DNA from: Gammaproteobacteria bacterium
GTDB taxonomy: Bacteria > Pseudomonadota > Gammaproteobacteria > UBA4575
Assembly: GCA_027297825.1 (NCBI GenBank)
Contig: JAPUHH010000107.1
Coordinates: 1-14,758, forward strand
DNA length: 14,758 nt
Direction: 5' to 3'
The position numbers were made by a program, and so were the translations under genes. A model generated the notes under the pieces. It was not told where the DNA came from. It did not search any database and saw only the letters and a list, made by a program, of their open reading frames with translations. Positions 8,056 through 14,419 of the stretch are shown one piece after another. Numbering within the stretch: the first letter of the stretch is position 1; each line of letters starts with the position of its first letter.

Positions 8056-8155
8056 GAATGACTAGTAAAGTATTGTGATTGAAAACTAAACGTTTTTATT
8101 ATTTTTCTTGATTATTTATCAGACGCTTACAGCTTAACAGGATTAGGGAAAGCCA
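8056..8155. promoter_or_regulatory. Divergent intergenic region between lptD and the RND adaptor gene
   Basis: A hundred A+T-rich bases separate the divergent starts and must hold promoters for both. On the plus strand a plausible sigma70-type promoter reads TTGTGA (8073-8078), an 18-bp spacer, then TATTAT (8097-8102, one mismatch from consensus), placing the adaptor mRNA start near 8109. An AGGGAA ribosome site at 8145-8150 stands 5 bases before the TTG start of the adaptor, and this decides that start. On the minus strand no equally good lptD promoter stands out. The 8-bp palindrome AAACGTTT (8088-8095) overlaps the plus-strand spacer and could bind a regulator, but this is weak. Confidence 0.45.
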
Positions 8156-9349
8156 TTGACAGAATCTATACATCACAGCGGCGAAAGTTTTGGTTCGCGG
8201 CAGCTTGTAGGCAGCATCATTGCCATCATTACGGCTATTGTGCTCGTGATAGGGCTATTTTGGACACAAAAAGGGCCTGAGGCAAAACTAGAAGAGCTGC
8301 CTCCATTAAAGGTAGTGCTGATTGAAGTTGATCGACAAGACCTGGACCCAAAAGAATCATTAATCGGTCGATTGCAACCCACAAAGACGGCACAGCTAAA
8401 ATTTGAGGTGCAAGGTCGAGTAAAGCAGCGCATTGTCGAGCCAGGCACATTTGTTGAGGCAGGCCAAGCATTGTTGCTGCTAGATAATGAAGATCTGCAG
8501 GACCAATTCACTCAAGCTGAATCTCAATATCAGATCGAACAAGCTGGCAATCTGCGTGACCAACGCATGTTGAAATTGGCGAAGGACAATTTAGCCTTGC
8601 AACAGGCCGAAGTTCAACGCTACGAACAACTTAATAATGACTCTTTGATATCTGCCTCACAATTAGATGCGGCACGTCAGCAAAGGATATCACTCGATTC
8701 TCAAGTATCAGAACTGCAATATAAAGTGACGACTGCGAAATCTAGACGGTCATTAAAAAATTCCGAGCGCGATGTAGCACAACGAAATTTAAAACGAGCT
8801 ACTTTAATTGCGCCTTTCACAGGATATGTAAATGAAGTTAATGCTCAGGTAGGTGATTTTGTCACGGCTACAGAAGTTATTGCAACGGTAGTAGATACTC
8901 GTTCATTAGATTTACATCTGGATGTAAGGGGCGAAGTAGCAGCAGCGCTTGTGCTAGGCCAAGATATTTCTGTTTTGGTAGGAGCAAAGTTTATTCAAGG
9001 CGAATTAATTGCGCTGCAGCCAGATCCTAACGCATTTACAAATACGCATGCATTAAGAATTCGCTTACCAGGCGAAAACATCCAATCAGGTATGTTGGCG
9101 AGTGCGAATTTACCACTTGCTCAACAGCTTGATGTGATTACGGTGCCAGTCTCATCCGTCACAACCAACGCGGGTGAGAATCATGTGTACGTAATTCAAG
9201 ATGGACATCTAAAAAGAGTATCCGTGGAGATCAGTCAGCGTGTTGGCAGTGAGTATATTGTTTCCGCAGGGCTTAAAGCGGGCGAAAAGATCGTCGCACG
9301 CGATGTCTCAGGGCTTGCGGATGGGCAACAAGTTGTTGTATACCGCTAA
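8156..9349 (+). CDS. RND efflux periplasmic adaptor subunit (HlyD/AcrA type)
   Basis: Membrane-fusion protein linking an inner-membrane RND pump to an outer-membrane channel. 397 residues from a TTG start backed by an AGGGAA ribosome site. A membrane anchor at about 17-36 (VGSIIAIITAIVLVIGLFW) has no lipobox cysteine, so this adaptor is held by a transmembrane helix rather than a lipid. Lipoyl half-motifs lie at about 80-110 (LKFEVQGRVKQRIVEPGTFV) and 212-245 (LIAPFTGYVNEVNAQVGDFV), split by an alpha-hairpin at about 111-210. A beta-barrel follows at about 250-320 and a membrane-proximal domain at 325-397 (VPVSSVTT, HVYVI, GLKAGEKIV). Its likely partner is the permease at 11276-14419, although 1.9 kb of other genes intervene. 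The substrate is unknown. No outer-membrane factor gene is nearby. Confidence 0.93.
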   Translation: MTESIHHSGESFGSRQLVGSIIAIITAIVLVIGLFWTQKGPEAKLEELPPLKVVLIEVDRQDLDPKESLIGRLQPTKTAQLKFEVQGRVKQRIVEPGTFVEAGQALLLLDNEDLQDQFTQAESQYQIEQAGNLRDQRMLKLAKDNLALQQAEVQRYEQLNNDSLISASQLDAARQQRISLDSQVSELQYKVTTAKSRRSLKNSERDVAQRNLKRATLIAPFTGYVNEVNAQVGDFVTATEVIATVVDTRSLDLHLDVRGEVAAALVLGQDISVLVGAKFIQGELIALQPDPNAFTNTHALRIRLPGENIQSGMLASANLPLAQQLDVITVPVSSVTTNAGENHVYVIQDGHLKRVSVEISQRVGSEYIVSAGLKAGEKIVARDVSGLADGQQVVVYR

Positions 9350-9388
9350 ATTTTTGTTTGAATGTGCCCGCTATTGATTTCGCTGCAA

Positions 9389-9730
9389 TTAATCTAAATC
9401 AACACCATTTTTTAGTACTTTTACACAATACGAATTAAGACTTTCACTGACCTTGAGTGATTCGATCGTAAGACGCTCATGCAGTGTTTCCCCTAGTCGA
9501 ATATTGAAACGACCTGAATATTTTTTCCCTACAGTTGCGGGTGGCAAGGGAGCTCCTTCTTTTTCATGAATCTTAATCCACTCGTCTACCAATGTGCCAA
9601 GCTTTTCATAAACCTTAGCTTCGTTTTTTCCATGAAAACCACCTAAAGCCAAACCGGGTACGCGACCAATAAAACATTGATCTTCTTCAGACCATTCCAC
9701 AACTTTCAAATATTGTTTATGTTTATCCAT
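9389..9730 (-). CDS. hicB: HicB family antitoxin
   Basis: Antitoxin of a type II HicAB module; it binds and blocks the HicA RNase and represses its own promoter. 113 residues. The N-terminal partial RNase-H-like HicB fold runs from YLKVVEWSEEDQCFIGRVPG (7-26) to about 66. The C-terminal part is an Arc-type ribbon-helix-helix: YSGRFNIRLGETLHERL at 71-87 and SESLNSYCVKVLKNG at 95-109, the DNA-binding half. It starts 2 bases after the hicA stop, in the usual toxin-first order. The module runs against the flanking efflux genes and ends only about 40 bases from the adaptor stop, tail to tail, with no clear terminator between. HicB appears intact. Confidence 0.92.
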   Translation of the reverse strand: MDKHKQYLKVVEWSEEDQCFIGRVPGLALGGFHGKNEAKVYEKLGTLVDEWIKIHEKEGAPLPPATVGKKYSGRFNIRLGETLHERLTIESLKVSESLNSYCVKVLKNGVDLD

Positions 9731-9732
9731 CT

Positions 9733-9927
9733 TTAATCACTAATCATCTCAATAGCCCGATTTACATCGTTAATCTGATATTGCTTTGCTTCCTGGCTTA
9801 GCCTACCACCAACTGTAATTTTGATGCCATTTGGGTGTCGGAGGTTGCGGTAGCCATTTTTATCGCCTTTATTTACAAAACCTATAGATTCCAAATTTTG
9901 GATTAATTCATGAATTTTCGATGACAT
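9733..9927 (-). CDS. hicA: HicA-family toxin homologue with altered active site
   Basis: HicA toxins are small double-stranded-RNA-binding-fold proteins that cleave mRNA during translation; the catalytic residue is a histidine in a GSH motif. From the ATG at 9927 this protein has 64 residues: MSSKIHELIQNLESIGFVNKG at the N-terminus, HPNG at 31-34, strand KITVGG, and C-terminal NDVNRAIEMI. Where relatives read roughly GGKGSHRNF, this one reads GDKNGYRNL (21-29), so Tyr26 stands in place of the expected histidine. If the alignment is right the RNase is weakened or dead. An upstream in-frame ATG at 9954 is rejected because it lies upstream of the probable -10 box. It overlaps nothing and abuts hicB by 2 bases. 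Confidence 0.82.
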   Translation of the reverse strand: MSSKIHELIQNLESIGFVNKGDKNGYRNLRHPNGIKITVGGRLSQEAKQYQINDVNRAIEMISD

Positions 9928-9933
9928 GCATAT

Positions 9934-9962
9934 ATAGTACCATAGTGGTACCATGATCTCAA
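9934..9962 (-). promoter_or_regulatory. hicAB promoter with embedded palindromic operator
   Basis: On the minus strand TTGAGA (9957-9962), exactly 17 bases, then TACTAT (9934-9939) forms a reasonable sigma70-type promoter. Inside the spacer and touching the -10 lies a perfect inverted repeat, GTACCA-TAG-TGGTAC at 9937-9951, and the second arm is shared with a further palindrome, TGGTACCA, at 9946-9953. This is a good candidate site for the ribbon-helix-helix domain of HicB. The predicted mRNA start falls near 9927, the hicA ATG itself, so the transcript may be leaderless. Confidence 0.6.
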
Positions 9963-9995
9963 ATACAGGTTAAGAGTAAGGGGATAGCAGCATTA

Positions 9996-10460
9996 ATGCA
10001 GGCTATCACAGGGCAATTGCATGAAGTTACAAGTGCAAGTATTTCAAATAAAACTGTACTGAAAGCAACATTCGATTCTGCCATCAACAATTGGCAACAT
10101 CTCTTGCTAAGCGCTAAGGGGAATTTAATGCAATTGGAACAATACTTGGCAACTTCGAGAGAGTTGCGACAGTATCAACGGCAGATCAAGGAAAGATTGA
10201 AACTGTGTCGGCTTTCTCGCATAGATTTTGAAGTGTTGCATTACCTACACCAAGGATTCACACAACCTGGGCTTATTGCCAATGGGGCGATTCTGAACAA
10301 GTCGCAGATCACGCGCTCAATGCGATGCTTAGAAGAATTGAATCTAATGGAATATGACTTTGTAGACCACGATCGTCGTGCCAGGATCATACAGATCACA
10401 AGCAATGGTAAACGCTTATACCGCCAGCTTGTAGAGTCGATGAAGAATATGGCTATGTAG
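9996..10460 (+). CDS. MarR-type winged-helix transcriptional regulator
   Basis: 154 residues. The winged helix covers about 72-145: LSRIDFEVLHYLHQG (73-87), recognition-helix region NKSQITRSMRCLEELNLMEY (101-120), wing with the family-typical DHDRRARIIQIT (124-135), then SNGKRLYRQL (136-145). The first 70 residues, mostly helical, should supply the dimerisation region but do not resemble a standard MarR N-terminus. An AAGGGG ribosome site lies 11 bases before the ATG, slightly far. It is divergent from hicA with only 68 bases between starts, so the hicA operator could affect both. MarR proteins often control efflux genes and respond to small aromatic ligands; regulation of the flanking pump is an inference from location. 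Confidence 0.8.
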   Translation: MQAITGQLHEVTSASISNKTVLKATFDSAINNWQHLLLSAKGNLMQLEQYLATSRELRQYQRQIKERLKLCRLSRIDFEVLHYLHQGFTQPGLIANGAILNKSQITRSMRCLEELNLMEYDFVDHDRRARIIQITSNGKRLYRQLVESMKNMAM

Positions 10461-10536
10461 ACATAATAAATTATTAAATAGTTAGAAAAACTAAAACTGA
10501 ATCGAATGAGTCTAATTTTTTTATGGAGCAATCATA

Positions 10537-10623
10537 GTGCATGAACATTATCAATTTGACAGTCTAAGCTGTGATAACACGGTTGCACTTACAAGCGGTC
10601 AACTAATTTTTATTAAAGGGTAA
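10537..10623 (+). CDS. Possible 28-residue small protein
   Basis: A GTG at 10537 has a GGAG site (10525-10528) 8 bases upstream and opens a 28-codon frame ending in TAA at 10621-10623. The product begins MHEHYQFDSLSCDN and ends GQLIFIKG. I do not recognise it. The stop is 2 bases before the next small frame, and its last codons contain that frame's ribosome site, an arrangement seen in coupled genes. Short frames with good ribosome sites also arise by chance, so confidence is low. Confidence 0.28.
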   Translation: MHEHYQFDSLSCDNTVALTSGQLIFIKG

Positions 10624-10625
10624 AA

Positions 10626-10733
10626 GTGGGAAAGCCTTCTTGGTTTAGGCAAGGGATTTCATGTTGCAGCGAGGGCGGAAAAGTTGCGTCCAGCAGCACT
10701 AATTTAATTAATGGAAAAGACGACAAAGAATAA
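10626..10733 (+). CDS. Possible 35-residue small protein with a Cys-Cys pair
   Basis: A GTG at 10626 is preceded by AAAGGG (10615-10620), 5 bases away. The 35-residue product starts MGKPSWFRQGISCCSEGGK, continues with a serine run and ends in a charged GKDDKE tail. The adjacent cysteines at 13-14 are the only striking feature; it is not a recognised toxin, lipoprotein or peptide precursor. The overlapping frame that continues from the preceding 28-codon ORF is also open here (KWESLLGLGKGFHVAARAEK), so the region could instead be a broken single gene. The next ORF starts 19 bases after its stop. Confidence 0.3.
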   Translation: MGKPSWFRQGISCCSEGGKVASSSTNLINGKDDKE

Positions 10734-10752
10734 ATAAATAGAGGTTTGGGAT

Positions 10753-11034
10753 ATGGTTGGGGATGAGTGTGAAATTACTACGATAAATGAGCAAGGTAAT
10801 AGCGCGATATTAAATAAAAAAGGTTGGTTTTTTGTTACTTATTATCAATCAAAGAATGATGCTGATGGTTCACGTGCATATAAATTGGCCTTAGGTAAAG
10901 CCAATTCTATTGATCGTGAGGCGGGTATTCGCTGTTTTAAAAAAAATGAATATACAGTCTTCGAGGTTTGGGAGTGTTGGCGAAAACCCCATTTTGGTGT
11001 GGGATATTCACTAATTCAAGATAGTGCTCTTTGA
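10753..11034 (+). CDS. Small protein of unknown function
   Basis: 93 residues from an ATG with a GAGG ribosome site (10741-10744) 8 bases upstream. I do not recognise a family. The sequence is rich in aromatic and charged residues, with GWFFVTYYQSKNDADG (24-39), a helix-like YKLALGKANSIDREAGIRCF and an EVWECWRKP segment; it has three cysteines, no signal peptide and no membrane segment, so it is probably cytoplasmic. It is the last gene of the accessory stretch between the efflux adaptor and permease, in the same direction as both, and 241 bases before the permease. The good ribosome site and balanced composition favour a real gene. Confidence 0.5.
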   Translation: MVGDECEITTINEQGNSAILNKKGWFFVTYYQSKNDADGSRAYKLALGKANSIDREAGIRCFKKNEYTVFEVWECWRKPHFGVGYSLIQDSAL

Positions 11035-11275
11035 GCTAGAATCTGCCTTATTTAGTCAAATCAGTCGTTCCTGGTTCTCGACTTCTTTATTATTAATTAA
11101 ATATAGCTGAATTTGTTCTATGATTTAGAGTCTCAGTTTTCAGCTCTTCCTATCCAAGAATTACACTCCTTCTTACTTTACTATAACATCGGTGAGTACT
11201 TTTTTTATTTAGCATCAAACAAGTAGCATAAAAGTATAGCTGCGAAGTATTGAGAAATAAGATAGATTTTTAGTT
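11035..11275 (+). promoter_or_regulatory. Upstream region of the RND permease gene
   Basis: 241 A+T-rich bases without a supported gene. They should carry the promoter of the permease, since the adaptor promoter is 3 kb away beyond antisense hicAB. TATAAC at 11182-11187 resembles a -10 box with TTACAC at 11161-11166, but the 15-bp spacing is short. TATGAT at 11119-11124 is another -10-like hexamer without a good -35. No ribosome site of quality precedes the permease ATG at 11276. No palindrome strong enough to call a MarR operator was found. Confidence 0.3.
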
Positions 11276-14200
11276 ATGGGCATTATTAATTTTTCAATTA
11301 AAAATCCGCTAGTCGTGAATCTATTTTTGGTGCTTGTTATTGTTACGGGCATTATTTCTTGGCGTAGCATGCCGCAAGAAATGTTTCCAGTTGTTGCTAT
11401 CGATAAAGTACGTATCACTACAGAGTTTGAAGGTGCGCCTCCAGAAGAAGTTGAGTCGCAAGTTACCATTCCGCTAGAGGATGCGTTGGATTCGCTTGCT
11501 GATATCGATGTGATCACATCAGAGAGTAACGAAAGCCAGTCAAAAATTATCATCAAGCTTAAACCGGATGCGGATGTTGACGAATTTGTAAGAGATCTGC
11601 GCTCAACCGTTGATGCCATCACAGACTTACCAGATGAAGCAGAAAGACCAAATATTGCGCGTCTAAAAACGCGTTTTCCGGTGATTAATGTGAGCGTTTA
11701 CGGTGATGTGACTGCAGGAACGTTAATTGAAACGGCTAAAGAGCTCAAACAACGTCTGCAGCAAATTGATGGGGTGGCTAGTGTCAGTATTGCAGGTGAG
11801 CGTGAATGGGAATTATGGGTAGAAGTTGATCCTTTTGTAATGTCGGCACGCAATGTTTCACTGTCTACTGTGATATCCGCATTGCAAAATAATCTCAGAG
11901 ATTTACCTGGTGGATCACTTAAAGCATCTGAAGGTGATATTTTGTTACGTGGCAAAGGCGCAGCTCCTAATGTCGAAGCAGCAGAAAAAATCGTATTGCG
12001 TAGTAACGCCAATGGCGGACAACTTGTGCTTAGCGAAGTGGCAAATGTTCGCTTACGTTTAGAAGAAACAAAAACATTAGGCCGCTTTAATAGTAAACCA
12101 TCGGTAAACCTTACTATAACTAAAACAGCTAAAGCTTCGACAATCGAGGTGTCTCAGGCAGTGCGTGACACAGTAGAAAAAGTACAAAAAGAACTTCCTG
12201 CTAGTATTAAATTAGGTTTATTTAGTGACTTATCAAAATATGTAAAGACACGTCTAGAAACATTAAAGTCATCAGGGGCGGTAGGTTTATTCCTGGTTTT
12301 ATTATCGCTCTATTTGTTTCTAAACTTTCGTGTTGCGGCGATTACGGCATTGGGAATTCCGGTCTCTTTTTTAGTCGCAGTTAGCATTATTTATTATCTT
12401 GGTTACACGATTAACATGGTGTCCATGTTCGCGTTTTTAATTGCTTTAGGCATGATCGTAGATGACGCAATTATTGTGACTGAAAACGCGTATCGACATA
12501 TGGAAAATGGCATGACAGCGGAAGCTGCAGCTAAGCGTGGGGCTACAGAAGTATTTTGGCCGGTGATGGCTGCAACCTCGACCACTATTGCAGCATTTTT
12601 GCCTATGTTCGGCATCTCTGGGACCTTAGGTCTATTTATCCAAGTCATTCCAGTAGTAGTTACGGCGTCATTAATTGGTTCACTCCTGGAAGCTTTTATT
12701 GTGCTACCGTCCCACTCTGCAGAAATACTACGAGTCGCAGTTAATAAAAAACGTAGCTGGATAAATTGGCGTTTTCTTTTAGATAAATATATTACGACGA
12801 TTAAATTCGCGTTACGAAATCGTTACTTCATCTCTGCCACAACAATTGGAGTGTTGAGTATAGTACTTGCGTTTGCCTATACAAGATTGCCCTATAACCA
12901 ATTTGGTGATGTTGAAATTGGTCAGTTTCTTGTCAATGTTGAAGCCCCAAATACGTATAGTATTGAAGATACCACTGAGCTTGCGATTGAAATCGAGCAG
13001 CGCATGGATAAAGTATTTAGAGAAGATGAGCTCGATACCTTGCTTACCAATGTCGGTGTGACATTAATAGACTTTCATCGTTTAAAACTGGGCAGTAACT
13101 ATATCCAATTTGTGGTGGATCTAAAAAAACCTAAACCAGAGGGTGTTATTGAAAGGTTCATTGGCCCGGTGGTTAATTTGCGTTTTGAACCACATGGCAA
13201 ACGTGAGCGTACTACTGAAATTATTATCAATGAGATTCGTGCCAGTGTAGCCGCAGTACCTGGGATACAGCGGTTTTCGATCTTGCGCCCTCAAGGCGGC
13301 CCTGCTGGCTCCGATATCGAAGTAGGCATTGTCGGCAAGGGCACGGAACAATTGCTTTCACTCTCTGGAGAAGTGGTTACTTTCTTGCGCCGTATCCCTG
13401 GTGTGAGAGATGTGCGTCAAGACTTAGAGCCAGGTAAATTAGAATATCAATACACTATTAATGCACGTGGTCGCGAACTGGGATTAACCCAGGCGCAAAT
13501 AGCAGATGCAGTGCGCACAGGATTTTTGGGTTTAGAAGTCACACATGTAAACTGGCAAACAGGTCGTTATCCTGTGCGTGTCATTTATCCGGATTCAATA
13601 CGTGAAGATGGCGCAGGGTTAACACGCCTACCCATTACACTTGAAGGTGGAGGTACAGTTTATTTGGGTGAGGTCGCTAATATTGAGTTAGGGCGTGGTC
13701 TTGGTGCGGTGCAGCGTCGAAATTCACAACGTTTATCATTAGTGACTGCGGAGGTGGATAAAGACATCATCACGCCTATTGAGGTCAATGAGCTCATAGA
13801 CCAAGAGTTCAAGGATTTGAGTGATAAACACATTGGTTATTCTTTACTACACTTAGGTGAGAAAAAAGAATCGCGTGATTCTTTTAATGATGTTGGCAAT
13901 ATGCTGATCATTGCTCTAGCCATTATCTTTTTTATTCTTGCTGCATTATTTAAATCGCTACTTGACCCATTCGTAATTATGTTTGCCATACCATTTGCGA
14001 TTGTCGGAGTAATTATTGGCCACATGATATTTGGCTACAATCTACAGTTTCTTTCCATGATTGGTTTCTTGGCGCTTACAGGAATTGTAGTCAATGACTC
14101 CTTAATACTCATCGATTTTGCTAAAAAACGCCGTGCAGATGGTGCCAATTGTTTTGATGCATTGGTAGATGCAGGGCGAGTACGTATTCGTCCTATTCTA

Positions 14201-14419
14201 CTTACCACGGTCACAACATTTTTAGGTATCTCGCCGCTAATCTTTTTTGCCAGCGGACAAACTGCGTTTCTTTCTCCGATGGCAGTCAGTCTTGGTTTTG
14301 GCTTAATTTTTGCGACAGTTTTAATATTAGTAGTACTGCCTTGCTTTTATATGATTGCAGATGATTTGCGAAATTTTGTTTTTGCGCGATTTAAAGCAAT
14401 ACGAGCAGTTGATGCGTGA
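11276..14419 (+). CDS. RND-family efflux permease (AcrB/HAE1-like)
   Basis: Inner-membrane proton-driven pump, the motor of a tripartite efflux system. 1047 residues, full length for the family. TM1 at about 11-29, porter-domain half at about 35-330 starting SMPQEMFPVV, TM2-6 at about 335-480, a second TM block opened by TM7 at about 517-536, a second porter half to about 865, and TM8-12 at about 873-1028. The proton-relay aspartates are present in TM4, D396-D397 (GMIVDDAIIVTENAYRHMENG). In TM10 the position near AcrB Lys940 reads GIVVNDSLILIDF, with Asn940-Asp941, as in many relatives of the SwrC-like branch. LPSH at 477-480 is also typical of that branch. Its partner is probably the adaptor at 8156-9349. 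Substrate range cannot be read from the sequence. Confidence 0.94.
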   Translation: MGIINFSIKNPLVVNLFLVLVIVTGIISWRSMPQEMFPVVAIDKVRITTEFEGAPPEEVESQVTIPLEDALDSLADIDVITSESNESQSKIIIKLKPDADVDEFVRDLRSTVDAITDLPDEAERPNIARLKTRFPVINVSVYGDVTAGTLIETAKELKQRLQQIDGVASVSIAGEREWELWVEVDPFVMSARNVSLSTVISALQNNLRDLPGGSLKASEGDILLRGKGAAPNVEAAEKIVLRSNANGGQLVLSEVANVRLRLEETKTLGRFNSKPSVNLTITKTAKASTIEVSQAVRDTVEKVQKELPASIKLGLFSDLSKYVKTRLETLKSSGAVGLFLVLLSLYLFLNFRVAAITALGIPVSFLVAVSIIYYLGYTINMVSMFAFLIALGMIVDDAIIVTENAYRHMENGMTAEAAAKRGATEVFWPVMAATSTTIAAFLPMFGISGTLGLFIQVIPVVVTASLIGSLLEAFIVLPSHSAEILRVAVNKKRSWINWRFLLDKYITTIKFALRNRYFISATTIGVLSIVLAFAYTRLPYNQFGDVEIGQFLVNVEAPNTYSIEDTTELAIEIEQRMDKVFREDELDTLLTNVGVTLIDFHRLKLGSNYIQFVVDLKKPKPEGVIERFIGPVVNLRFEPHGKRERTTEIIINEIRASVAAVPGIQRFSILRPQGGPAGSDIEVGIVGKGTEQLLSLSGEVVTFLRRIPGVRDVRQDLEPGKLEYQYTINARGRELGLTQAQIADAVRTGFLGLEVTHVNWQTGRYPVRVIYPDSIREDGAGLTRLPITLEGGGTVYLGEVANIELGRGLGAVQRRNSQRLSLVTAEVDKDIITPIEVNELIDQEFKDLSDKHIGYSLLHLGEKKESRDSFNDVGNMLIIALAIIFFILAALFKSLLDPFVIMFAIPFAIVGVIIGHMIFGYNLQFLSMIGFLALTGIVVNDSLILIDFAKKRRADGANCFDALVDAGRVRIRPILLTTVTTFLGISPLIFFASGQTAFLSPMAVSLGFGLIFATVLILVVLPCFYMIADDLRNFVFARFKAIRAVDA

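Noticed and set aside
9928..9954. Upstream hicA start at 9954
   Set aside because: It lies within the spacer of the probable promoter and adds MVPLWYYIC, which is unlike HicA N-termini; the ATG at 9927 fits both family and promoter.
9350..11275. Insertion sequence or transposon carrying hicAB and the regulator
   Set aside because: No transposase, terminal inverted repeats or target-site duplication could be found by eye at either junction.
11215..11622. Minus-strand 135-codon frame over the permease start
   Set aside because: It is a low-complexity Ser/Thr/Ile-rich shadow of the permease gene and covers a clearly coding region on the other strand.
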